DNA of 64,000 nt from Candidatus Rifleibacteriota bacterium (lineage in GTDB: Bacteria; Muiribacteriota; Ozemobacteria; Ozemobacterales; Ozemobacteraceae): the NCBI GenBank assembly GCA_012517355.1, contig JAAYVD010000123.1, positions 1 through 64,000 on the forward strand, in the 5' to 3' direction. Each line of letters starts with the position of its first letter. The first letter of the stretch is position 1. This document shows, in pieces, positions 18,337 to 26,804 of the stretch. Under the pieces are notes generated by a model. The model saw only the letters and a program-made list of their open reading frames with translations, was not told the origin of the DNA and searched no databases. The position numbers were made by a program, and so were the translations under genes.

Positions 18337-18370
18337 CCAACCGTTTCGCCTCCACCACGTCGGTCGGCGC

Positions 18371-18403
18371 GAAGAAAAAACCGGAGGGCGCTCGCCCTCC
18401 GGT
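18371..18403 (-). terminator. Intrinsic terminator of the large PilX-like gene
   Basis: An 11-bp perfect stem (18380-18390 with 18393-18403, ACCGGAGGGCG) followed on the minus strand by TTTTTTC, 42 bases past the stop codon. Confidence 0.88.
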
Positions 18404-18444
18404 CGGGAATGGAATCGGGACCGCGTCAGCCCATGGGCCGCGCC

Positions 18445-20187
18445 CTACAAGGTCACCTCGACCTCGCGCCAGCTGACGATCTCCTTCTTGATCGACAGCT
18501 CGAACTTGTCCGACAGCTTGACCGTCTTGTCGACGGTGTAATCGTAGCTCGACTGCGACAGGATCTCCTGCCAGTTGTAATACTTGATGCTGATGTCGTT
18601 GGGCATCTTCCGGCGGTCGAAGAAGTTCGTCGCGAAGTTGCCGATGATCTCCATGTTGATCAGCTTTTTCAACTTGGAATCGGTGTCGAGTTCCAGGCCG
18701 CCCTCGGCGTAGAAGCAGCCTTCCAGGCGGGGGCTGACGTTGCGGAACGGATGGGTGATGCCCAGGCGCGACCAGTCGCTGTCGTGATGCGGCTTGTAGA
18801 TGATCTTGCCGGTGGAGGGGTTCTCGGCCGCCCCGTCGATCTCCTTGTTGCGCAGGGCGATGATGCCGAGTGAGGAGGCCGCGCCACTGTCATCGGGGAG
18901 GCTCAGGATGTCGCCGCCGACGTAGACGTTGCCTTCCACCACCAGCAGACCCTTCCCCTTCACCCACCCTTCCAGGTAGACGTCGCCCTTGATGAAGGTC
19001 AGGCCGTTGACCTCGACCGCGTGGCTGGTGTCGTGAGCCTTGGTGGGGTTGCCGAAATACCGGCTGTACTTGTTGGGCACCTTGCGCCAGTCGCCCCACC
19101 CGTAGAGCGGGATGACGTTGTTGTAGCTCACCATCTCCTTGCCATAGGCCTCGGTGAAGTTCACGTTGGTGACATACTTCGCATGGCTGGGGACCTTCTG
19201 GGGATCGACAAGCCGGTTGGCCAGCCGCCGGTAGACGTCGGCCGAATAGAGGTTGACCTCTTTGTCCTCGTATTTCTCGACCTTCTTGGTGGTGCTGGTA
19301 TACAGCTCGTTGCTGACCTTTTCCCACCAGGGCCAATGGAACAGGCCCATCCACTTGTAATACTGCCGGGTCACCGGGTTGTTCACGTATTCGATGCTGT
19401 CGGCGTTGGCGAAGTTGCCGCCGCCGTTCCAGCCCGTCCAGCCGATGCCCATGTCGAGCCAGGGGTGCTCGAGTTCCTTGCGCATCGACGTCAGCATCAG
19501 CCACTTGGGCAGGTCGATGCGGGTGCCGTCGCGCATGAACACCTTGCCGTTCTTCACCGTGAAGCCCCAGGGGTCCCAGAAGTCGAAGGGCAGGATGCGG
19601 AAGGAATCCTGGTGGGCGGCGTTCAGATACAACCCGTGGTCGGGGGCCACCATGCCCACCGAGTTGCCGGGGTAGGGGGCCTGCACCCGCAGCGCCTTCA
19701 TGACCTTCTTCACCTCGACCTGCCGGTTGGTGTTGTGGAAGGTGCCGCGCGAGTGGATGGTGAGATAGCCCTCCCGGGCCACGTCGGGCGGCAGGCCGGC
19801 GTCGATCAGCGCCTGGGTGGCGGCCGGGTTGCGCTGCCAGGTGACCCTCGCCTTGGCCGCCCCGCCGGGGATGATCGCGGGGACGTTCCCTACCTTCCCC
19901 TCGAGGCGCGACAGGTCGATGTCGATCGACCCCTCCTCGTTCTTGGTGATCATCTTGTACACGGGGTTGTTGGGGTCGTTCATCTGGGTCTTCAGCGTGA
20001 ACAGGGTCTCTTCGACCCCCGACTCGGCCATCAGCAAGGCGCAGACGCTGTCGACGTAGTTCTCCGTCAGGTGCACCTCGCCGCGCATGAAGAAGATCAT
20101 CCCGTAGACGATGATGCTGATGACGATGATCATCGCCATGATGAAGAACAGGGCCAACCCGGATCGCTGATGGTGCAGGCGTCTCAT
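18445..20187 (-). CDS. Large PilX-like pilus-associated protein
   Basis: A 580-residue protein. The N-terminus (MRRLHHQRSGLALFFIMAMI...) has a basic start, one long hydrophobic helix (about 9-33) and then ENYVDSVCALLMAESGVEETL, matching the PilX-type layout in which a membrane helix is followed by an 'AE.G.e' segment. The large ectodomain is rich in Trp, Tyr and Asn. Near its end, a run of short beta-strands (GLTFIKGDVYLEGWVKGKGL, VEGNVYVGGDIL) looks like a polymer-forming or beta-helical segment of the type seen in some PilX-like proteins. It has its own extended -10 promoter, GGAGGG ribosome site and terminator. It is likely a minor pilin or adhesin-type tip component; the exact family is not certain. 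Confidence 0.7.
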   Translation of the reverse strand: MRRLHHQRSGLALFFIMAMIIVISIIVYGMIFFMRGEVHLTENYVDSVCALLMAESGVEETLFTLKTQMNDPNNPVYKMITKNEEGSIDIDLSRLEGKVGNVPAIIPGGAAKARVTWQRNPAATQALIDAGLPPDVAREGYLTIHSRGTFHNTNRQVEVKKVMKALRVQAPYPGNSVGMVAPDHGLYLNAAHQDSFRILPFDFWDPWGFTVKNGKVFMRDGTRIDLPKWLMLTSMRKELEHPWLDMGIGWTGWNGGGNFANADSIEYVNNPVTRQYYKWMGLFHWPWWEKVSNELYTSTTKKVEKYEDKEVNLYSADVYRRLANRLVDPQKVPSHAKYVTNVNFTEAYGKEMVSYNNVIPLYGWGDWRKVPNKYSRYFGNPTKAHDTSHAVEVNGLTFIKGDVYLEGWVKGKGLLVVEGNVYVGGDILSLPDDSGAASSLGIIALRNKEIDGAAENPSTGKIIYKPHHDSDWSRLGITHPFRNVSPRLEGCFYAEGGLELDTDSKLKKLINMEIIGNFATNFFDRRKMPNDISIKYYNWQEILSQSSYDYTVDKTVKLSDKFELSIKKEIVSWREVEVTL

Positions 20188-20225
20188 ATGGTTCCCTCCG
20201 GGAGAAATGCTCCCTTGTACCTCTC

Positions 20226-20234
20226 ATTCTACCA
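20226..20234 (-). promoter_or_regulatory. Extended -10 promoter of the large PilX-like gene
   Basis: TGGTAGAAT on the minus strand, identical to the element at 7290-7298, about 40 bases before the start codon. The -35 region is poor, as is common with extended -10 promoters. Confidence 0.5.
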
Positions 20235-20282
20235 GTCCTGGCGGGGGGGGCGCAAGGGAAGGGAGGACGAAGAGCCGCTCCG

Positions 20283-22055
20283 TTACGGGTTCAGGAGCAC
20301 GCCCTGGATGGATTTCTCGCTCTCCGAGTTGTCGAACTCCAGGACGACCAGATACCGGCCGCCCCGCCTCATCCCGTCGATGTCCTCGCCCTTGAAGATC
20401 CAGCCCTTCCCTTCCTCTTCGCGGCCGACCAGACGGCCCTTGCCCACCAGCGCGAGCTGGGGAAGCTCGACCAGGTTCAGGTTGACGCTGACGATCCAGT
20501 CGTCCGGGCGGTTGGCATACATCTCGCCCACCAGGCTGGCGGATTCGGCTGGCGGGGCCTCCTCGCCGGTCGGCTGGCCGCCGTTGCCGTTGGTGGCGGC
20601 CGCGGGGCGGGGGCCCACCGGAGTGCCGGGGGCCCGGCCCCGCTCATAGCGGAACGCCAGGGCCCAGGGCTTGCCGAGAGCCGCCCGGAAGAAGGCCTGG
20701 CCCTCCCCTTCCAGCTTTCCCTTGCCGAAATCCTTGTCTTCGGCCAGGACGTAGCGGGCCAGCAGGTAGCCCAGCCGCTCCTTCTGCAGCGGGGTGAGAC
20801 CGGGGTCGAAGGCCAGGCCCAGCACTTCCTCGATCAGTTCGTCGCCGATGCGGAACCCGCCGAACAGGTCTGCTTCCAGGGCCAAGATGCGGGCCGCCGG
20901 CCGGATGCCCCGCGACATGATGCCCCGCTGCTGGATGCCGGCCAGTTTCTCGCGGGCCTGGGCGAAATCACCCGCCAGGTGGGCCCGCAGGGCCTCGAAA
21001 TACGTCAGGTCGCCCGGCAGCCACCGGGGGAAAAGGTGGGCGGCGGTGGTGTACTTGTCCTTCGAGTAGGGGCCTTTCAGCTTCTTCAGCAGGGAAGCCA
21101 CGATCCTGGCTTCCATGCCGAACTTCTCGTCGCCCGTGGTCTCCTTCAGCCGGTCGTAGACCCCTTCCAGGACCCACAAGGCCTCCTCGACCGTCGGGAA
21201 GTCCTGCGGCGGCACGATCTTGAAGCCACCCAGGATCTGGGCGGCCTCCTCGTAGGCGCCCATCATCGCCAGAGTCAGGCCTTTGAGATACAGCCAGGCA
21301 TGGTCGGCCCGCGGGTCGGTGGGGGTGGCGTCGGCCAACGGGGTGAACTCGTAGTCGGAGATGATGCCCCAGGCTTCGTCGGGATGCCCGCCCAGGGCCA
21401 GGCATTCGGCCAGCCGGAGCTTGACCTCGCGCGGGGTCTGCACCCGTCCGAACAGCCGGAAATCGCTCTGGTAGTCGGGGGACCGCCCCAGGCACTGCCG
21501 GAACGCCCGCACCGCCGTCCACAGGCTGTCACGCTGTTCGGGGCCGCGCTGGGTCAGCATTTTCTGGGAATAGAACAGGCCGGTGACGAACAGCAGGTCG
21601 GAACGCACCGAATCGGTCTTGAACTGGGCCTCACAGGATCGCAGCCACTTCTTGGCCGTCCGCAGGGTCTCCTGCACGGGTTTCACGTCGAGGGCGAAAA
21701 AAGGTTCCGGCCGGTTGGCCAGATACTGCCCTTTGAGGGCGTTGCCCAGATACTGCTTGCGGGCCTTCAGGGTGTTGGCCAGGACCAGGTACAGCCGCGA
21801 CTTGTCCATGATCTCGGATGCCTTGGCATCCTTTTCCGCGTTCTCGAGCACGCGGATGATCTCCTCGAGATCCTTGATTTCGTAGGCCCGCTCGTCGATC
21901 GTCTCCAGCTGTTCCTTGGCCGAGTAGAAATACTGCTGGGGGGTGATCTGCAGCAGGCCCGACTTGCCGGCCGAACACCCCGACCCGAGCAGGCTCAGGG
22001 CGGCGAGGGCGGCGATGAAAAGGATGCCAACGAGAACGCGACGCAGGCCGCTCAT
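20283..22055 (-). CDS. Lipoprotein with helical (TPR-like) repeats
   Basis: A 590-residue predicted lipoprotein: a basic start (MSGLRRVLVG), a hydrophobic core and the lipobox LGSGC (acylated Cys at about 27). The mature part is mostly helical with TPR-like pairs, for example AYEIKDLEEIIRVLENAEKD and LADATPTDPRADHAWLYLKG followed by YEEAAQIL. A beta-rich C-terminal part begins around 500. ATG 22055 follows AGGAGGT at good spacing; the frame continues upstream but without a ribosome site. It lies 95 bases before the PilX-like gene on the same strand. A weak TTGTCG-N17-TACCAT promoter is possible upstream. It could be an outer-membrane pilotin or assembly factor, but no specific family was recognised. 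Confidence 0.75.
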   Translation of the reverse strand: MSGLRRVLVGILFIAALAALSLLGSGCSAGKSGLLQITPQQYFYSAKEQLETIDERAYEIKDLEEIIRVLENAEKDAKASEIMDKSRLYLVLANTLKARKQYLGNALKGQYLANRPEPFFALDVKPVQETLRTAKKWLRSCEAQFKTDSVRSDLLFVTGLFYSQKMLTQRGPEQRDSLWTAVRAFRQCLGRSPDYQSDFRLFGRVQTPREVKLRLAECLALGGHPDEAWGIISDYEFTPLADATPTDPRADHAWLYLKGLTLAMMGAYEEAAQILGGFKIVPPQDFPTVEEALWVLEGVYDRLKETTGDEKFGMEARIVASLLKKLKGPYSKDKYTTAAHLFPRWLPGDLTYFEALRAHLAGDFAQAREKLAGIQQRGIMSRGIRPAARILALEADLFGGFRIGDELIEEVLGLAFDPGLTPLQKERLGYLLARYVLAEDKDFGKGKLEGEGQAFFRAALGKPWALAFRYERGRAPGTPVGPRPAAATNGNGGQPTGEEAPPAESASLVGEMYANRPDDWIVSVNLNLVELPQLALVGKGRLVGREEEGKGWIFKGEDIDGMRRGGRYLVVLEFDNSESEKSIQGVLLNP

Positions 22056-22136
22056 GCAGGACCTCCTGGAACGGGGAAATCGGAAGGACGTTGCGCGCAT
22101 GGTACCCGAACCCGCCCCCGCCGACAATACCACCGC

Positions 22137-22203
22137 GAATTCCGGGGACACATGACTTAACTGCGCAAAAAGCGGGCAATTAAGTCATGTGTCCCCGGAA
22201 TTC
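22137..22203. repeat. Perfect 24-bp inverted repeat (GGGGACACATGACTTAA family)
   Basis: Arms 22137-22160 and 22180-22203 are exact reverse complements, separated by 19 bases. The arms contain CGGGGACACATGACTTAA, also found with variations in five places at 63.6-63.9 kb. The arm is followed by a run of GGAATTCC-type palindromes to about 22265. The motif resembles the text I associate with REP-type transposase neighbourhoods; no transposase gene is present here. Together these occupy the gap 22056-22327. Confidence 0.75.
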
Positions 22204-22327
22204 CCGGAATTCGGCGGAATCCGGAATTCCGGAATTCCGGAATTCGCGCGGAATTCGCGAAATTCGAAATCTCGCTCCGGGCGGTGGGCGCGGGACTTCC
22301 GGGATTCCCCATCCCTGGCAGGAAGGG

Positions 22328-24553
22328 TCAGACGTTCTTCAGCTTGATCTGGACGCGGCCCTTCTGCAACTGGGCGTCCCGCTCGCGTTCGTGGAAGATG
22401 ATGTAGTTGCGCTGGATCAGGTCGTCGACGAGGTTCTCGATCTTGCTGAACCGGTAGCGGTCGTCGTCATACTTCGGGCCCAGCTCGATGAACTTGTTGT
22501 CCTCGATGAAGAACAAATACTGCATGACCGAGAAGATGCCTTCGGGCGCGTCGCGGTTCTTGTCGAGGTAGAGGTTCACCACGTCGACGCGGGGGATGCG
22601 GGTGGCGTCCTTCCCCAGTTCTTCGGCCTTGTGGGCGAGCTGGGCGGCCAGTTCCTTGGTGTCGCCCCAGTCCTTGGCCTGGATCATGGCGCAGTCGAGG
22701 TCGTATTCGAGGTCGCCCGATCCCTTGCAGTGGTACATGGTCGGCCGCTCGGCGGTGGGGTTGGCGTCGATCATGCAGCCTTCCTTCGACAGCGAGCTGA
22801 TCGTCATGATCGGGTTGTTCAGCTCGATCGACAGGGCTTTCAACTCGGTCGAGATCTCCTCGACCTTGAACTTCTCGTCGTTGTAGGTGCGCGACAACGG
22901 CATCTTCTGGATGTAATCGACGAAGATCATGATGTCTTCGGTGTTGAAGTCCTGCATCACGTTGTAGGCGTAGGAGCGGATGCGGTCGATGGTGTCGACC
23001 TTGGTCGCCTCGATGATGTAGAAGTAGTCCATGTAGGCCTGCATGCGCTTCCAGCCGCCCATGAACTTGGCGTCCATGATCATGTCGGACCGCACCTTCT
23101 TGCGCTGCAGCGAGTCGGGATTGAGCCGGCTCTCCTTGGCCAGCAGGCGGTAGGTCAGGTTCTTCTTCGTCTGCTCGTAGGTGAAGAACAGCACCGGGAT
23201 CTTGCAGTTGGTCGCGACGGCGGTGGCCAGTTCGAGGGTGAAGGTGGTCTTGCCGCGCCGCGGGGCGCCGGCGATGGCATACATGAACCCGCGCCGGAAC
23301 CCGGAGATGGCCACGTTCAGGTAGTGGAACGGCTCGAACGAGTAGCCGATGATCTCGACCTCGCCGTTGATCTCGCGCTGGTCGATGTCCTTGATGATCT
23401 CCTTCATCTCGTCCTTGATGAGGTTGATCCGCTTGGTGGTCTTGGCCTTCTGGACGTTGCGCAGATCCTCGATGACCCCGTTGGTGAAGTTCTCGAGGGT
23501 GGAGGTGCCGGTGGGCGGGTTCTCGATGTAGGCCGAGATGTTCTGCGAGATCTCCTTCAGCTTCCGCCGCAGGGCCTGCTCCTTCATCAGTTCCATGTAG
23601 TGCAGGACCTGGTCGAGGGTCGGGCAGGGCTGCGCGATCACGCGGTTGAGGAAATTCTGCATCGGCATGTCGAACAGGCCCATCTGCTTGAGCTTGTTCT
23701 TGATGACGATCTTGTCGATCAGCGAGCCTTCGCGGTTCTCCTCGCGCAGGGCGAGGACCGCCTTGCACAGGGCGCGGGAGTACTTGGTCCCGAACAGTTC
23801 GATGACCAGCCCCTTGGTGGTGGCCGCCTCGAGGATGTAGTTGTCGTTCAGCAGCCCGGCCAGGACGGCGCATTCCATCTCCTCGTCGCCGAATCCCGTC
23901 ACCTGGGAGGAAAACACCCCGGCCGGCTCGCCCGGCTCGCCTCCGACGGCCTCGCGTTCCTGGGTCGACTGGCGCTTCTGGAGCTCCATGCCCGGGGTGA
24001 CCGGCCGCGAAGCGGCGGCCGTGGGGGCGGCCATGCTGGGGGAACCGCCGGTTGGCGCGGCCTTGGGGGCCACCCGGGTCGGGGCGGCCGTGCCGGGGGT
24101 CTCGCGGGGAGGCTGGGAAACCGCCTGGGAGCCGCTCTGGGGCGGGGCCATGCCTGGCGTTCCCGCTTTGGCGCGCAGGGAGGCCATGATGGGCGACGAG
24201 GGCCCCGACCCCGCGGCGGGCGCGCCGCCGACGGGGGGGACGGGGGCCGTGGGGATGACCGGCGTCGGGGCCGGGGCGGGGGGGTCGGCTTCGGGGGCCG
24301 TGGTTGGGAGGTCCCCGGACAGGTCGAGCGGGGGAGGAACGTCTGGCTCCGCCGGTGGTAAAGCCGGCTGGGGCGGCGGGGGAGCGGCCTGCGGCGCCCG
24401 GGCGGGCGGGGCGGCGGGAGCGTTGGGGGACTCACCCGCTCCGGGTTTGGAAAGGAGCCCCTTGAGGGAGAAACCGCCGCCGGCGGACTTCTGGCAGAAG
24501 GGGCACTTCCCGCTGAGGGGGAGTTCCCGCTGACATTCCGGGCACTTTGCCAC
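22328..24553 (-). CDS. DnaB-type replicative helicase with N-terminal zinc ribbon
   Basis: A 741-residue helicase of the DnaB (RecA-fold, SF4) family. Parts in order: a zinc ribbon with two CxxC pairs (C4, C7, C17, C20); a Pro/Ala-rich linker (about 30-225); a DnaB N-terminal-like helical domain (about 228-345, EEMECAVLAGLL...); and the motor domain (about 375-735) with Walker A AGAPRRGKTT (about 425-435) and Walker B MIFVDYIQKM (about 541-550). DnaB unwinds DNA at replication forks; typical DnaB is 450-500 residues and lacks the ribbon and linker. The start is GTG 24553, supported by AGGAGG six bases upstream. The frame is open much further, into bamA territory, but that part is a shadow. 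Whether this is the main replicative helicase or a paralogue cannot be told from this window. Confidence 0.85.
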   Translation of the reverse strand: MAKCPECQRELPLSGKCPFCQKSAGGGFSLKGLLSKPGAGESPNAPAAPPARAPQAAPPPPQPALPPAEPDVPPPLDLSGDLPTTAPEADPPAPAPTPVIPTAPVPPVGGAPAAGSGPSSPIMASLRAKAGTPGMAPPQSGSQAVSQPPRETPGTAAPTRVAPKAAPTGGSPSMAAPTAAASRPVTPGMELQKRQSTQEREAVGGEPGEPAGVFSSQVTGFGDEEMECAVLAGLLNDNYILEAATTKGLVIELFGTKYSRALCKAVLALREENREGSLIDKIVIKNKLKQMGLFDMPMQNFLNRVIAQPCPTLDQVLHYMELMKEQALRRKLKEISQNISAYIENPPTGTSTLENFTNGVIEDLRNVQKAKTTKRINLIKDEMKEIIKDIDQREINGEVEIIGYSFEPFHYLNVAISGFRRGFMYAIAGAPRRGKTTFTLELATAVATNCKIPVLFFTYEQTKKNLTYRLLAKESRLNPDSLQRKKVRSDMIMDAKFMGGWKRMQAYMDYFYIIEATKVDTIDRIRSYAYNVMQDFNTEDIMIFVDYIQKMPLSRTYNDEKFKVEEISTELKALSIELNNPIMTISSLSKEGCMIDANPTAERPTMYHCKGSGDLEYDLDCAMIQAKDWGDTKELAAQLAHKAEELGKDATRIPRVDVVNLYLDKNRDAPEGIFSVMQYLFFIEDNKFIELGPKYDDDRYRFSKIENLVDDLIQRNYIIFHERERDAQLQKGRVQIKLKNV

Positions 24554-24616
24554 GTCAGGCCTCCTGGGTAGAGATGCGGAAAACCGCCGGGTCTCCGGCC
24601 GTTGCCGCTGTCCCCC

Positions 24617-24645
24617 AGCATAAACAGTTGCGCCGGGAAGATCAA
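24617..24645 (-). promoter_or_regulatory. Sigma-70-type promoter of the DnaB-like helicase gene
   Basis: On the minus strand, TTGATC (24640-24645), a 17-base spacer and TATGCT (24617-24622), about 64 bases before the GTG start. Confidence 0.6.
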
Positions 24646-24655
24646 GTCTGGTCGC

Positions 24656-24970
24656 CAGACCGGCACGATGCCGGCCATACCCCCTGATCATCTCCTTCCA
24701 TCGGCGTGGAGACCCTGGTTCTCGCCTTGCCAGGAGGCCGACCGGGACGAGGTTGGATGGGCTTCCCCCTTTGCGGCCAAAGGCGGCGCGCAACGCCCGT
24801 TTCGCTCCGCGCCAGGAGGCCCACCGACACGTTGCTGTCTTCAACCCTGGCGACCCAGGAGGGCGGGGCGATACGGACGGTTCGCGCCCGGCCAGACGGT
24901 CCTCTCCTCCGTGCCCTGGTTGTGGCCGGGAAACGGGCATCCCAGGCGGTTGCCCTTGGCCGTCCCACCC
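24656..24970 (+). repeat. Tandem array of diverged 78-bp hairpin repeats between divergent promoters
   Basis: Units start at about 24656, 24738 and 24812 (spacing 82 and 74), each beginning GACCGG-ACGA or CACCGACACG. The second unit is clearest: GGCGGCGCGCAACGCCCGTTTCGC matches the hairpin core of the copy at 28584-28666. The third keeps CCGACACG, GGCGGGGCGATACGGACGGTTCGCGC. A fourth, much decayed unit may extend to 24970. The array fills the space between the helicase promoter and the bamA promoter and includes no supported gene (gap 24554-25045). Confidence 0.6.
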
Positions 24971-24978
24971 GCTTTGCC

Positions 24979-25007
24979 TTGACAACCTCAACCCCAGTCG
25001 GTAATAT
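24979..25007 (+). promoter_or_regulatory. Strong sigma-70-type promoter of the bamA-lpx cluster
   Basis: Perfect -35 TTGACA (24979-24984), a 17-base spacer and TAATAT (25002-25007), about 38 bases before the bamA ATG. Confidence 0.8.
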
Positions 25008-25045
25008 GCCGATACTTTGCTCAGCCTATCGATAGAAGGAACCGA

Positions 25046-26758
25046 ATGACCAGAAGAACCACCCGTCTCCTCCCGCTGGTGATGCTGATCGTCGTGGCTC
25101 TCCTCCCCGCCGCCCGGGCGCTCGAAAGCAATCTCGTCATGGGCTTCGCGGTCGAGGGGAACAAGATGATCGCCGAGAAGACCATCCTGCTCAACGTGGG
25201 GATGAAAGCCGGCGACCGCCTGACCCCAGAGGCCATCCAGGCCGAGATCGGCCGCCTCGGCGAGATGGGGTATTTCTCCTACGTCGGGGCCGAAGTGCGG
25301 CCGGGCGACAAGGGCAAGACCCTCGTCTTCAAGGTCGAGGAGAACGCCATCATCGGGGAGATCGAGATCAAGGGCTGCACCAAGGTGAGCGACGACAAGA
25401 TCCGCGAGGCGATGGAGAGCAAGACCGGCACGGTCTTCAATTCCAAGCTGCTGACCCAGGACATCCAGAACGTGAACGAACTCCTGGCCCGGCACGGGTT
25501 CCTGTTCTCGAAGGTCAGCGACGCCTACGTCAAGGACAAGGGCAGCAAGATCTTCGTCGAGATCACCGAGGGCGTCCTGACCGAGATCCGGGTCGAGGGC
25601 CTGAAGAAGACGAAGGAAAAGGTGGTCCGCCGCGAGCTGACCGCCAAGCCCGGCCAGATCTACGACAACAACGTGATCGTCCGCGACCTGCAGCGCATCT
25701 ACAACCTCGGCTTCTTCGAGGAGGTCAAGCGCGACCACCTGCCCGGCGCCAAGCCGGAGGAAGTGGTCCTGTTGATCCAGGTCGTCGAGCAGAAGACCGG
25801 CCGGGCCGGGGTGGGTGGCGGTTACAGCTCCCTCAACGGCCTCGTCGGGTTCGCCAACCTCTCGCAGAACAACTGGCGGGGCGAAGGCAAGCGGGTCTAC
25901 CTGAAGACCGAGTTCGGCGGCCTGCGCACCTACGAGCTGGGCTATTTCGACCCCTGGCTGAACAACAAGCCCCGCAGCCTCGGCGTCGATCTCTACAGCA
26001 CCAAATACACCCGCAACCTCTACGCCGCCGGCAACACCCTCACCGAATACGACGAGGAACGGCGCGGCGGCAACATCATCCTCGGCCGGCGCCTGCGGCG
26101 CGACATCGACCTGTCCTTCCGGTTCCGCGACGAGGACGTCAAGATCACTCCCACCGACTCCACGGCCAGCCAGCCGCTCGGCGTGGTCGATGGCCGCCTG
26201 CAGACCTTCGGCATCGTCCTCGACAAGGACACCCGCGACAACCGCTTCCGCCCCAGCGGCGGGGTGCACGATTCCTTCTGGGTGGAAACCACGGGCGGCG
26301 TCCTGCGCGGCGACAACCAGTATACCAAGTATGTCCTGGCCCTCCGGCGCTATGTCCCCGTCAGCAAGGGCGGTCGCACCGTCTTCGCCTTCCAGGGCGT
26401 CGGCGGCCGCACCACCATCGGCAAGGGGTTCGTGCCCATCTACGACATGTTCTCGGTCGGCGGCAGCGACACGGTGCGCGGCTACCGCGAGCGCGAGTTC
26501 CTCGGCACCAAGATCCTCTACGGCAACTTCGAGCTGCGCCAGCGCATCGCCAAGAACTTCGACGTGGTCGGGTTCTACGACATGGGCAGCGTCTGGGGCC
26601 TCGACTACAACCGGATCAACCGGGATTTCGACATGAAACGCGGCGTCGGCATCGGCATCCGCCTCCAGACCCCGCTCGGCCCGGTCGCGATCGACCACGC
26701 CAAGGCCTCCGACCGCGGCGACGGCCGCACCTACTTCAATTTCGGCAGTTCGTTCTGA
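25046..26758 (+). CDS. bamA: BamA outer-membrane protein assembly factor (three POTRA domains)
   Basis: A 570-residue Omp85-family protein: signal peptide 1-25 (cleavage near ARA-LE), three POTRA domains (about 28-98, 99-175 and 176-251), then a C-terminal 16-strand-type barrel with the family VRGY motif in GSDTVRGYRER (about 472-482) and a terminal Phe (GSSF). BamA folds and inserts beta-barrel proteins in the outer membrane. Proteobacterial BamA has five POTRA domains and about 800 residues, so this is a short form. The next genes (ompH/skp, lpxD, lpxC-fabZ, lpxA) are the classic partners of bamA, which argues for BamA rather than TamA. It is driven by the promoter at 24979. Confidence 0.92.
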   Translation: MTRRTTRLLPLVMLIVVALLPAARALESNLVMGFAVEGNKMIAEKTILLNVGMKAGDRLTPEAIQAEIGRLGEMGYFSYVGAEVRPGDKGKTLVFKVEENAIIGEIEIKGCTKVSDDKIREAMESKTGTVFNSKLLTQDIQNVNELLARHGFLFSKVSDAYVKDKGSKIFVEITEGVLTEIRVEGLKKTKEKVVRRELTAKPGQIYDNNVIVRDLQRIYNLGFFEEVKRDHLPGAKPEEVVLLIQVVEQKTGRAGVGGGYSSLNGLVGFANLSQNNWRGEGKRVYLKTEFGGLRTYELGYFDPWLNNKPRSLGVDLYSTKYTRNLYAAGNTLTEYDEERRGGNIILGRRLRRDIDLSFRFRDEDVKITPTDSTASQPLGVVDGRLQTFGIVLDKDTRDNRFRPSGGVHDSFWVETTGGVLRGDNQYTKYVLALRRYVPVSKGGRTVFAFQGVGGRTTIGKGFVPIYDMFSVGGSDTVRGYREREFLGTKILYGNFELRQRIAKNFDVVGFYDMGSVWGLDYNRINRDFDMKRGVGIGIRLQTPLGPVAIDHAKASDRGDGRTYFNFGSSF

Positions 26759-26804
26759 ACGAAGACGAGAATAGAATCACCCCTGTAAGGAGAATCATTT
26801 CCTC

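Noticed and set aside
24554-26698. Upstream extension of the helicase frame into the bamA region
   Set aside because: It would be antisense to bamA. GTG 24553 has AGGAGG and starts the zinc ribbon directly.
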